This document shows, piece by piece, positions 9,027 to 17,287 of a stretch of DNA of 64,000 nucleotides (the first letter of the stretch is position 1; every line of letters begins with the position of its first letter). The DNA lies in NCBI GenBank assembly GCA_965228785.1, contig CBDDIF010000002.1:1302001-1366000 (forward strand). Direction: 5' to 3'. The DNA comes from Hoeflea_A sp965228785 (GTDB lineage: Bacteria > Pseudomonadota > Alphaproteobacteria > Rhizobiales > Rhizobiaceae). Both the position numbers and the translations under genes were made by a program. Under the pieces are notes generated by a model that worked only from the letters and a program-made list of their open reading frames with translations, was not told the DNA's origin and made no database searches.

Positions 9027-9644
9027 TCAAAACGCCTTCGGAAAAAGCGCTGCCATAAAGCGAAAGACGATCCGCCTCGCGGTGTCGCGGTTGAAGGCGT
9101 CGCTGTGCAGGAAAAAGTCCGTCCACATACCTTCCAGCAGCGCAATGGTTCCGTGCATTGCGTCGCGAGCCAACACGTCGTCTTCGCCGGCATCCCTGGC
9201 AAGTTCGCGATAGGCTTCGAAGATCAACTTCCGCAGTGCATCGTCGCGCGTATCCGAATAGGCCATGAACTCGTTATGCGAACGCGCTTCGCCGCGAAAG
9301 GCGTACCAGATGTTGACCGAATTGCGGTTCAACAGAACCTCGCTGAGATCCGCCGTAACAATAGCCTCGAGCCGCTCTTGCGGCGTCGGGCCGGCCTTTT
9401 CCAGAAAGCCGTCGAGTTTGACAAAGTACTGCTCGGCCACGTGCCTGGCCACTTCGAGCATCAGGTCGTCCTTGTTCTCGAAATGCAGATGCACCATGCC
9501 GCGCGACAGGCCGGCTTTTTCGATGATGCGGGTGATCGACGTGCGCGCGATGCCTTCCTCGGCGATTAGATCGGCGGTCGCTTCGATCAGCATCTCCCTG
9601 TGGCGGGCCTTTTTGAAGCCTCTGATGTCCGGTCTGGTTTTCAT
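9027..9644 (-). CDS. TetR/AcrR-family repressor, BetI-like
   Basis: A 205-residue TetR-type regulator. The N-terminal helix-turn-helix (EEGIARTSITRIIEKAGLSRGMVHLHFENKD) is followed by an all-helical ligand domain. The C-terminal pattern FNRDTARRIVFRFM resembles the end of BetI, the choline-responsive repressor. The ATG at 9644 is used; a GTG seven codons earlier is possible. It is divergent from a PotABCD-like importer and a methylamine enzyme set. A palindrome in the gap (9690-9709) is the likely operator for both directions. The ligand is probably a quaternary or methylated amine; that is inferred from context. Confidence 0.85.
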   Translation of the reverse strand: MKTRPDIRGFKKARHREMLIEATADLIAEEGIARTSITRIIEKAGLSRGMVHLHFENKDDLMLEVARHVAEQYFVKLDGFLEKAGPTPQERLEAIVTADLSEVLLNRNSVNIWYAFRGEARSHNEFMAYSDTRDDALRKLIFEAYRELARDAGEDDVLARDAMHGTIALLEGMWTDFFLHSDAFNRDTARRIVFRFMAALFPKAF

Positions 9645-9689
9645 GACAGCCTGCAATTGACTCACGGGTGTTTTTTAGTCTACACAAAT

Positions 9690-9709
9690 AAATGGACGAT
9701 TGTCCATTT
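9690..9709. promoter_or_regulatory. Palindromic operator for the BetI-like repressor
   Basis: A perfect inverted repeat of 8-base arms, AAATGGAC and GTCCATTT, separated by GATT. The size and symmetry fit a TetR-family dimer. It is 45 bases upstream of the repressor start and 56 bases upstream of the importer start, so it could govern both. Binding is inferred from position. Confidence 0.7.
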
Positions 9710-9765
9710 TTTGACGAAAGCAATCCGGGCGGAGCTCTTCGCCGGCACTTGTTGAGGTGCGGGTC

Positions 9766-10629
9766 ATGGCCATTTCATTGAAATCCGAGAGTGCAAAAGG
9801 CTATGCACTCAGTGGTCCGGCGGTCGCTTATGTTGGCTTTCTGGTGGTGGTGCCCGTCTGCCTGATGATCGCCAATAGTTTCTGGACTCAGGACTATATC
9901 GATATCGACCGGACCTTCACGCTGGCCAACTATGAAGAGGCTTTCAACGATCCGCTGATCGCGATCCTGCTGATCCGTTCAGTGGTGATTGCCGGTCTGG
10001 TGACTGTTCTGACTGTCCTGACGGCCTACCCGATCGCCTATTTCATTGCCTTCAAGACTCAACGCAAAGCTCTGTGGCTGATGCTGGTGACCATCCCGTT
10101 CTGGAGCAGCTATCTGCTGAGGGTGTTCGCCTGGAAATTGATTCTGGGCTTCAACGGCGTGCTTAACAGCGGCCTATTGATGATCGGCGCGATCGATGAA
10201 CCGCTCGATTTCATCCTCTACAATCCGAATGCGGTTGTGCTGACGCTGGCTCATGCCTGGGCGCCATTTGCGATCCTGCCGATCTACGTGTCGCTGCAGA
10301 AGATCGATACCAGCCTGCTGGAGGCAGCGACGGATCTTGGCTGCAGCGCTGTCGAGCGATTCATGCGCGTCACCCTGCCGCTGTCGATCCCCGGCGTCAT
10401 TGCCGCCAGCCTGATCATCTTCATCCCGACCGTCGGCGACTATGTAACGCCGTCGCTTGTCGGCGGGTCGGACGGAAAGATGATCGCCAATATGATCCAG
10501 GTGATGTTCGGTCCGGCCAACAACTGGCCGATGGGCGCGGCCCTGTCGATCCTGGCGATGTTGTCGGTCATGTGTGTCGCGGTGATCTTCGTAACCGGCA
10601 TGCAGGGCGCACGGAGGGTGATCAAATGA
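9766..10629 (+). CDS. ABC transporter permease, PotB/PotH-like
   Basis: A 287-residue inner-membrane permease of the spermidine/putrescine importer class, with six predicted helices and the EAA loop LLEAATDLGCSAVERFMRVTLPLSIPG that contacts the ATPase. The ATG at 9766 has GAGGTG 6 bases before it. First gene of the importer operon, overlapping the next permease by four bases. Members of this class also carry betaines and other cationic amines. The neighbouring amine-oxidising enzymes make that plausible. Confidence 0.9.
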   Translation: MAISLKSESAKGYALSGPAVAYVGFLVVVPVCLMIANSFWTQDYIDIDRTFTLANYEEAFNDPLIAILLIRSVVIAGLVTVLTVLTAYPIAYFIAFKTQRKALWLMLVTIPFWSSYLLRVFAWKLILGFNGVLNSGLLMIGAIDEPLDFILYNPNAVVLTLAHAWAPFAILPIYVSLQKIDTSLLEAATDLGCSAVERFMRVTLPLSIPGVIAASLIIFIPTVGDYVTPSLVGGSDGKMIANMIQVMFGPANNWPMGAALSILAMLSVMCVAVIFVTGMQGARRVIK

Positions 10630-11429
10630 CCACGCTGCGCTCCTTGAAACCCGGCCTTGGCCTTTATGCCGGATTTTACCTGGCATTCCTCTATCTGCCG
10701 GTGCTGTTCCTGCCGGTGTTTTCCTTCAATGACGGCACCATCATCGCCTTTCCGCTGACCGGCTTCACTTTCAAATGGTACGCTCAGTTGGCGGAGGCCG
10801 GTCCGTTGCTGGGCGCACTGGTCAACAGCCTGATCGTCGGCACTTCGACCGCGGTCATCAGCACCGGCATCGGCCTGTTCGCCGCCCGCGCCTTTGCCCG
10901 CCACAACTTCTTCGGCAGGGGGACCGCCGAAGGGCTGGTCATGCTGCCGCTGGTCATTCCCGGCATCATCGTCGCCTCCTCCATGCTGGTGCTGTTCATC
11001 AATCTCGGCCTGCAGCCGTCGCTGACGGCAATCATTGTCGGGCATGTATTCCTCGCGTTGCCGTTTGCCGTGTCGATCCTCAAATCCTCATTCGATCAGT
11101 TCGATCAGTCGCTTGAGGAAGCATCTTACGATCTCGGTGAGACGGTGCTCGGTACCTTCCGGCGCGTCACTCTGCCCGTCGTCGCACCGGGGATCGTCTC
11201 CAGCCTGCTGGTCACCTTCACTGTTTCATTCGATGAATTCGTGCTGGCCTTCTTCCTCGCCGGCAACCAGCCGACGTTGCCGGTCTACATCTGGAGCCAG
11301 ATTCGATTTCCCGCAAAGCTGCCCAACGTCCTGGCCCTCGGCTCCCTGCTGCTGGTCGCCTCGGTCTTGCTGCTGGTGGCAGCCGAATATTTCCGCCGCA
11401 AGGCAAGCCCAACGACCCGTGAACAATAG
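10626..11429 (+). CDS. ABC transporter permease, PotC/PotI-like
   Basis: A 267-residue second permease of the PotABCD-like importer, with the EAA loop LEEASYDLGETVLGTFRRVTLPVVAPG. The start is the ATG at 10626, overlapping the previous stop as ATGA, which argues for translational coupling. A longer frame upstream is only the out-of-frame tail of the first permease. Forms the heterodimeric channel with the preceding protein. Confidence 0.92.
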   Translation: MTTLRSLKPGLGLYAGFYLAFLYLPVLFLPVFSFNDGTIIAFPLTGFTFKWYAQLAEAGPLLGALVNSLIVGTSTAVISTGIGLFAARAFARHNFFGRGTAEGLVMLPLVIPGIIVASSMLVLFINLGLQPSLTAIIVGHVFLALPFAVSILKSSFDQFDQSLEEASYDLGETVLGTFRRVTLPVVAPGIVSSLLVTFTVSFDEFVLAFFLAGNQPTLPVYIWSQIRFPAKLPNVLALGSLLLVASVLLLVAAEYFRRKASPTTREQ

Positions 11430-11432
11430 GGG

Positions 11433-12548
11433 ATGGCCATGACGATCGAGAAGCCCATCATCGCCCTTAACAATGTCGAGAAACGGTTCGGCAGTTTCGT
11501 CGCCCTGACCGGCTTCAGTCTGGACTTTGCCGAAGGAGAGTTCTTTTCGTTGCTGGGTCCCTCCGGCTGCGGCAAGACCACCGTTTTGCGCATGATCGCC
11601 GGCTTTCTGCAGCCGGAAGAAGGTGAAATCCTGATCGACGGCGTGTCCATGCGCGACGTGCCCGCGAACCGTCGCCCGACCAATATGGTGTTTCAGAGCT
11701 ACGCCATTTTTCCGCATCTCAATGTCGCCGACAACGTTGCATTCGGCTTGCGCAAGAAGGGGCTGGGATCGGCGGAAATCAGGAAGAGCGTCGAAGAGGC
11801 GCTCGACATGGTGGAACTGCCGGGCCTGGGACAACGTGGCGCCGATGAGCTGTCGGGCGGTCAGCGCCAGCGCGTCGCCCTCGCCCGTGCCCTTGTGATG
11901 CGCCCCAAGGTTCTGCTGCTCGACGAACCGCTGTCGGCGCTCGACAAGAAGCTGCGCGAAACGATGCAGATCGAACTGCGCCGCCTGCAACGCTCCGTCG
12001 GCATCACTTTCGTCATGGTTACCCACGACCAGTACGAGGCGATGGCGATGTCCGACCGGGTCGGCGTCATGTTGGGCGGCAAGCTCGCCCAAGTCGACAG
12101 GCCGGAAAACATGTACAGTTCGCCACGCAGCCGTGAGGTCGCCTCCTTCATTGGTGGCATGAATTTTCTCGACGCGCGGCTCAAATCGGAAAACACGGAG
12201 ACCCTTCAAGTCGAGTCGGCGGCTTTCGGAGCGATCAGTGTTCCGCGCAACCCCTACGGCCTGGAAACGGCCGCCGAAATGCTCATCGGCATCCGCCCCG
12301 AACAACTCGAGATATCAACCCAGAAGCCGGACGCGGGCGAGGTCGTGGCCCGGGGTCAGGTGGTCAACGTCGCCTTCTATGGCGAGAACATTCACTACCA
12401 TGTCGGCATCGAGGGTCTGGACGAGCCCGTAATCGTTGCCGTCACAAACTATTTTCACAAGGTCGATCACCGCATTGGCGACGAGGTCTGGGTGAGTTTC
12501 CAGCACGCCTCGGTCATCGACCTGGGGGAAAAGCAAGAGGCGGCCTGA
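11433..12548 (+). CDS. ABC transporter ATP-binding protein, PotA-like
   Basis: A 371-residue ATPase. Walker A is GPSGCGKTT, the Q-loop region is NMVFQSYAIFPH, the signature is DELSGGQRQRVALARAL, Walker B is LLLDEPLSALD and the H-loop is MVTHDQ. A C-terminal TOBE domain follows from about residue 280 (GIRPEQLEIS). It starts 3 bases after the preceding permease; an ATG at 11439 is an equally good start because AGGGG lies before it. Powers the importer formed with the two upstream permeases. Confidence 0.93.
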   Translation: MAMTIEKPIIALNNVEKRFGSFVALTGFSLDFAEGEFFSLLGPSGCGKTTVLRMIAGFLQPEEGEILIDGVSMRDVPANRRPTNMVFQSYAIFPHLNVADNVAFGLRKKGLGSAEIRKSVEEALDMVELPGLGQRGADELSGGQRQRVALARALVMRPKVLLLDEPLSALDKKLRETMQIELRRLQRSVGITFVMVTHDQYEAMAMSDRVGVMLGGKLAQVDRPENMYSSPRSREVASFIGGMNFLDARLKSENTETLQVESAAFGAISVPRNPYGLETAAEMLIGIRPEQLEISTQKPDAGEVVARGQVVNVAFYGENIHYHVGIEGLDEPVIVAVTNYFHKVDHRIGDEVWVSFQHASVIDLGEKQEAA

Positions 12549-12575
12549 TCCGTCTCCATGAAAAGGAGGAATCAA

Positions 12576-13643
12576 ATGTCACATACACCCAAATCACTGC
12601 TGCTGGCAGGCGCGCTCGTGCTCGCCGTCGGCACGAGCTCAACGGCCGTGGCCGAAGGGTCAGACCTTCGTGTGTTCGATTGGTCCGGCTACGAGGATAA
12701 CGGATTTTTCCAGGCCTATATGGAGCAGTACGGCAAGGCGCCGTCCTACTCGTTCTTCGGCAGTGAGGAAGAAGCCTTCACCAAACTGCGCTCCGGATTT
12801 TCATCCGACCTGGCGCATCCTTGCATCGGCGTCACCAAGAAATGGGCCGATGCAGGTCTCATCAAACCGCTTGATACGAGCCGCATCAAGAACTGGGAAA
12901 GCCTGCTGCCGACGATCCGCACGGTATCGGGTGTCGAGTTCGACGGCGAGACCTGGATGATGCCGTTCGACTGGGGCAATTCCGGTGTGATCTACCGCAC
13001 CGACAAGGTCAGCGCCGACGACATCTCGCTCGACCTGCTGACGACACCCGAGTTTCAAGGCAAGGTTGCCATCCCGGACATCGTAACCAGCGCCTATTCC
13101 ATGGCGGCGATCGCTGTCGGCGTTGATGACTGGACCCACATGACCGACGAGCAGTTCAAGGCGGCGTCGGACTATCTGCGCAAGCTTCACCCCAATATCC
13201 GCTTTTACTGGACGGATCCCGGTCAACTCGACCAGGCGCTTGCCAGCGGCGAAATCAACGCCGGCTGGGGCTGGAACCAGTCGGAACTCAACTTGCTCGC
13301 CAACAAGACACCGGCGGCGATGATGAAGGATGTCGACAAGGGTGTGGCCACCTGGGTGTGCGGCTATGTTCACCTGACCGGCGGTTCGCAGTCGGATGAT
13401 CAGGTCTACGATATGCTGAACGCACTTAGCGATCCCAAGTCCGGCCAGTACATCATCGAGGCCTGGGGTTACGCCCATGCCAACAAGGATGCCTACGACA
13501 TGGTGGATCCGGAGCTTGTCAAGCAATATGGTTTCGACAATGCGGAGACATTTCTGAGCGAGAGCTTCCTGACTTCGGCTCTCGATCCGAAACTCGAAGC
13601 CAAGATGATCAAGGAATTCGAGCGCATCAAGGCCGGATTCTGA
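12576..13643 (+). CDS. Periplasmic substrate-binding protein, PotD/PotF-like
   Basis: A 355-residue binding protein with a Sec signal peptide (MSHTPKSLLLAGALVLAVGTSSTAVAEG) and the fold start LRVFDWSGYED, as in polyamine-type binding proteins. The ATG at 12576 has AGGAGG 7 bases upstream. Last gene of the importer, followed 65 bases later by the flavoprotein dehydrogenase that may use the cargo. Aromatic residues that would box a cationic amine (several Trp and Tyr, e.g. FYWTDPG and GWGWNQSE) are present. The exact ligand is unknown. Confidence 0.9.
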   Translation: MSHTPKSLLLAGALVLAVGTSSTAVAEGSDLRVFDWSGYEDNGFFQAYMEQYGKAPSYSFFGSEEEAFTKLRSGFSSDLAHPCIGVTKKWADAGLIKPLDTSRIKNWESLLPTIRTVSGVEFDGETWMMPFDWGNSGVIYRTDKVSADDISLDLLTTPEFQGKVAIPDIVTSAYSMAAIAVGVDDWTHMTDEQFKAASDYLRKLHPNIRFYWTDPGQLDQALASGEINAGWGWNQSELNLLANKTPAAMMKDVDKGVATWVCGYVHLTGGSQSDDQVYDMLNALSDPKSGQYIIEAWGYAHANKDAYDMVDPELVKQYGFDNAETFLSESFLTSALDPKLEAKMIKEFERIKAGF

Positions 13644-13708
13644 AGGAACTGCGGCGGCGGTCGACAATCGGACCGCCACCAACCGAATTCGAATACGAGG
13701 AGTACTGA

Positions 13709-15823
13709 ATGCTGCAAGGCAGTCGGTATGACGTGCTGTTTGAACCGGTCCGCATTGGTCCGGTGACAACGAAGAACCGCTTCTATCAGGTGCCCCATTG
13801 CTGTGGCCTGGGGCACCTGCGTCCGCAGGCGCATGCCGCCATGCGCGAAATGAAGGCAAAGGGCGGCTGGGGCGTGGTCAGCACAGAGGAAGCGGAGATC
13901 CATCCGAGTTCCGACCTGTCGCCGCATCCTGAACAGCGCATCTGGGATGATCGCGACATACCGGCGCTGCGGTTGATGACGGAGGCGGTGCACCGCCATG
14001 GTGCGCTGGCGGCGATCGAGCTGGTTCACAACGGCCTTCACGCACCCAACCTTCAGACCCGCATGCCACCCCTGGCGCCGTCCGACACGGCGATCAGCCT
14101 TGTCTACCCCAAACAGGCGCGGGCAATGGACAAGACCGACATCAAACAGCTTCGGCACTGGCACCGACAAGCAGCGCGACGCGCCCGCGACGCGGGTTTT
14201 GACATTGTCTATGTCTATGCCGGTCACACGATGACCATCGCTCATCAGTTTCTGATGCCGCGCTTCAACACCCGGATCGACGAATATGGCGGCAGCCTTG
14301 AAAACCGGGTGAGACTGACACGCGAGCTGCTGGAGGAAACCCACGAGGAAATCGGCGATGCCTGCGCGGTCGCCTTTCGCTTCGCGGTCGATGAGCTGAA
14401 GGGCGCCGACGGCATACAGGCTGCGGAGGAAGGACGGGAAATCGTCGAAATTCTTTCCGAATTGCCCGATTTGTGGGACGTCAACGTCTCGGACTGGTCG
14501 AACGACTCTCAAACGACGCGTTTTGAGCCAGAAGACGGCTACCAGATTCCCTATGTCGAATTCGTCAAGACGATTACCAGCAAACCGGTTGTCGCGGTCG
14601 GCCGTCTTGGCTCGCCTGATTTGATGGCCTCGCTGGTCAAACGCAATGTGGTGGACCTGATCGGCGCCGCTCGACCGTCAATTTCAGACCCATTCCTGCC
14701 GAACAAAATAGCCGACGATCGCATCGACGAGATTCGCGAATGCATCGGCTGCAATATCTGCGTCTCAAGCGACACAATGGGAATCCCCATCCGCTGTACT
14801 CAGAATCCGACCATGGGCGAGGAATGGCGCCGAGGGTGGCACCCGGAGAAGATTGCACCTGCTCCGTCGCCCGGCACGGTGCTGGTTGTTGGTTCCGGTC
14901 CCAGCGGACTTGAATGCAGCCTCCAGATGGCGCGTCGCGGCCACCACGTCATCCTAGCCGAAGCCTCGAACGAGCTTGGAGGTCGGGCTCTAGCGGAACC
15001 AAAGCTACGTGGCCTGGCGGCATGGCGCCGGGTTCGAGACAATCGGGTCTATCTTCTGCAGCAAATGGACAATGTGGAGATCTTCACGGAGAGCGAACTC
15101 GATAGCGAACAGGTCCTGGAACTTGACGCGGATGCCGTCTTCCTGGCGACCGGTGCAGACTGGCGGGCCGACGGCGTTGGCCGCAGCAGCCGCAAACCTC
15201 TGCAGACGCATCCGTCTGTTATGGTTCTGACACCGGATGATATCATGGCCGGCGCGAGTGTTCCCGACGGCCCTGTCGTCATCTACGACGACGACCAGGG
15301 CTATCTGGGCGGTGTGCTCGCCAACCACCTCGCCACCGCGGGCCACCAAACGACGATTGTGACTCCAGGCGGCGTGGTTTCGCAATGGACCGCCTATACG
15401 CTTGAACAGGAACGCACACAGCGGCAGCTGCTGGAACAGGGTGTGTCGATCGTCACCAGCCGATCCGTGACCGGTATCGCTGATAGGAGCATTATGTCCG
15501 CCTGCGTTTACACGGGTCGCGAAACGTCAATCCCCTGCCGTACGCTCATAACGGTGACGGAACGCGCGCCTCGCAGCATGCTCTATGAAACGCTGGCTGG
15601 CCAAGCGGACGTCATGTCAGGAAAACTGCATGTCGAACGCATCGGCGACGCGCTGGCGCCTGGATTGATTGCGGACGCCGTCTATTCAGGCCACATGGCC
15701 GCACGCACATTTCAGGGCGAGGCCGAAACGGTTGCGGCCGCCTATCATCAGCGGGAGATCCCTTCCCTGGGCACAATCGAGGATGGAAGTCATGCAGAAC
15801 AGCCAGATCGAGCAGACAGTTGA
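13709..15823 (+). CDS. Trimethylamine/dimethylamine dehydrogenase-family iron-sulfur flavoprotein
   Basis: A 704-residue enzyme with an N-terminal FMN TIM barrel, a 4Fe-4S site and a C-terminal nucleotide-binding half (VLVVGSGPSGLE). Cys31 in QVPHC matches the cysteine that binds FMN covalently in trimethylamine dehydrogenase. The cluster cysteines are 345, 348, 351 and 363. The catalytic Tyr and His are seen in VYVYAGH. The substrate-bowl residue equivalent to Tyr60 of trimethylamine dehydrogenase is Glu61 here, so a different N-methylated substrate is likely. It would oxidatively demethylate an amine and pass electrons to an electron-transfer flavoprotein, which is not encoded nearby. AGGAG precedes the ATG. 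It overlaps the Rieske gene by 32 bases. Confidence 0.88.
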   Translation: MLQGSRYDVLFEPVRIGPVTTKNRFYQVPHCCGLGHLRPQAHAAMREMKAKGGWGVVSTEEAEIHPSSDLSPHPEQRIWDDRDIPALRLMTEAVHRHGALAAIELVHNGLHAPNLQTRMPPLAPSDTAISLVYPKQARAMDKTDIKQLRHWHRQAARRARDAGFDIVYVYAGHTMTIAHQFLMPRFNTRIDEYGGSLENRVRLTRELLEETHEEIGDACAVAFRFAVDELKGADGIQAAEEGREIVEILSELPDLWDVNVSDWSNDSQTTRFEPEDGYQIPYVEFVKTITSKPVVAVGRLGSPDLMASLVKRNVVDLIGAARPSISDPFLPNKIADDRIDEIRECIGCNICVSSDTMGIPIRCTQNPTMGEEWRRGWHPEKIAPAPSPGTVLVVGSGPSGLECSLQMARRGHHVILAEASNELGGRALAEPKLRGLAAWRRVRDNRVYLLQQMDNVEIFTESELDSEQVLELDADAVFLATGADWRADGVGRSSRKPLQTHPSVMVLTPDDIMAGASVPDGPVVIYDDDQGYLGGVLANHLATAGHQTTIVTPGGVVSQWTAYTLEQERTQRQLLEQGVSIVTSRSVTGIADRSIMSACVYTGRETSIPCRTLITVTERAPRSMLYETLAGQADVMSGKLHVERIGDALAPGLIADAVYSGHMAARTFQGEAETVAAAYHQREIPSLGTIEDGSHAEQPDRADS

Positions 15824-17015
15824 TAGCGGGTCACTGCGAGAGCTGATCGACCGTTACCGCCCGGGTTTTTCACTGGAGCGTCCGTTCTATACCGATTCCG
15901 CGCTTTACCAACGAGACCTGCAAAAGGTTTGGAACGCCAACTGGCTTTGGGTTGGCCATGTCAGCCAGATACCGGAAAGCGGCGACTATTTCCTGTTCGA
16001 GGTCGGCAACGAATCGATCATCGTTGTCCGCGACAGAAACGATACGGTAAGGGCGCATTTCAACGTCTGCCGTCATCGCGGTTCGCGGGTCTGCCTGAAC
16101 AAATCCGGCAATGCCAAAGTGTTCACCTGCCCCTACCATGCCTGGACGTTCAGTCTCGACGGCGAGCTAAGGGGCGGCCGCCAGATGCCGGATGATTTTG
16201 ATCGCCGGGATTACGCCTTGTTTCCCGTGAGCTTGAGGATCTTTCAGGGACTGATTTTCATCTGCCTCTCGGACAATCCACCCGATATTGACGCGGCCAT
16301 GCAGAGGATGGCCCCCAAGACCGAGCATTTCGGTTTCGACAACCTGAAGGTGGCGCATGAGGCCTCCTACCCGGTGCCTGCCAACTGGAAACTGGCGATC
16401 GAAAACTATCTGGAATGCTATCATTGCGCGCCGTCCCATCAGGAGTATTCGCGATCGCATAGCCTCAAGGATCCAGCGGAAATGACGCCCGAACTGGTGG
16501 GCGCGATGCAGGAGCGATCAAAATCCGCCGGATTGCCGATCGGGACGATTGAAGAAACGGGCTCCGCTGCCGAGTATCTGGGCAGCGACATCTACTGCCG
16601 TCGCTACCCTCTGTTTCCGGGCTACGATACCGGCAGCCGCGACGGCGAGGCGCTGGCTCCCTTGCTCGGTGAGATGCGGAACTTCGATGGCGGGGCAACA
16701 GACGTGCAAATCGGGCCGCTCAACAATTTCCTCGTATATAGCGACCACGCCGTCGGCTACCGCTTCATACCGACCGGATTGCAGTCGACCGATATCCAGA
16801 CCGTCTGGATGGTAAGAGGCGACGCCGAAGAAGGTCGGGATTACGATCTCGATCGGCTGACGTGGCTGTGGCATGTGACCACGCTCGATGACGAGCGCAT
16901 CATCCGCCACAATCAGGAAGGCGTGAACTCGCTGCACTACCGGCCAGGCCCATTGTCCAACATGGAGTGGGGCATCGGCGACTTTCACCACAATTATCTG
17001 AAGATGATCGCCTAG
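15792..17015 (+). CDS. Rieske non-haem iron oxygenase alpha subunit (GbcA-like demethylase)
   Basis: A 407-residue ring-hydroxylating-type oxygenase. The Rieske ligands are Cys93, His95, Cys113 and His116 (CRHRG and CPYHAW). The catalytic iron motif is in NWKLAIENYLECYHCAPSH. The latter pattern is typical of enzymes that demethylate glycine betaine, proline betaine or related quaternary amines by hydroxylating an N-methyl group. The ATG at 15792 is preferred (GAGGA upstream), but 15783 is possible. The gene ends in a TAG that lies in the terminal repeat of a MITE-like element, so insertion may have set the present C-terminus. No reductase partner (GbcB type) is in the window. Confidence 0.88.
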   Translation: MQNSQIEQTVDSGSLRELIDRYRPGFSLERPFYTDSALYQRDLQKVWNANWLWVGHVSQIPESGDYFLFEVGNESIIVVRDRNDTVRAHFNVCRHRGSRVCLNKSGNAKVFTCPYHAWTFSLDGELRGGRQMPDDFDRRDYALFPVSLRIFQGLIFICLSDNPPDIDAAMQRMAPKTEHFGFDNLKVAHEASYPVPANWKLAIENYLECYHCAPSHQEYSRSHSLKDPAEMTPELVGAMQERSKSAGLPIGTIEETGSAAEYLGSDIYCRRYPLFPGYDTGSRDGEALAPLLGEMRNFDGGATDVQIGPLNNFLVYSDHAVGYRFIPTGLQSTDIQTVWMVRGDAEEGRDYDLDRLTWLWHVTTLDDERIIRHNQEGVNSLHYRPGPLSNMEWGIGDFHHNYLKMIA

Positions 17016-17283
17016 AGCAAAGGGCGATAAGTTTGGATCATTTGATGGCTGCAGATCGGCTCCACTCGGCCAGGCGCGTCGCGCAGCGCGATGTGGTGCA
17101 TCGGGCAAGCGGCGCAACGCAGCCGATGGGCCGATTTGCAGCCACCCTTCGGGCCGGGCGCTTTTGGCCCCTGGCGTCGTTGGCTTGCACTTGTGGTGGG
17201 ATGGCACCACGGCGAGCAATCCGCCTAGCCAGAGACCAAAATCGCCGCGGTCAAATGGTGCAAACTTATCGCCCTTTGCTCTA
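17013..17283. mobile_element. MITE-like element with 23-bp perfect terminal inverted repeats
   Basis: The sequence 17013-17035 (beginning TAGAGCAAAGGGCGATAAG) is the exact reverse complement of 17261-17283. The similarity extends about 11 bases further inward with three mismatches. The 271-bp unit holds no convincing gene. The outermost TA on both sides could be the duplicated TA target typical of IS630/Tc1-mariner elements. It fills the space between two converging genes and supplies the stop codon of the Rieske gene. As RNA the whole unit could fold into a long hairpin and act as a terminator. Confidence 0.75.
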
Positions 17284-17287
17284 ATCC

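Noticed and set aside
17013..17283. A full insertion sequence
   Set aside because: No transposase-like protein is inside the 271 bp; only a non-autonomous element is supported.
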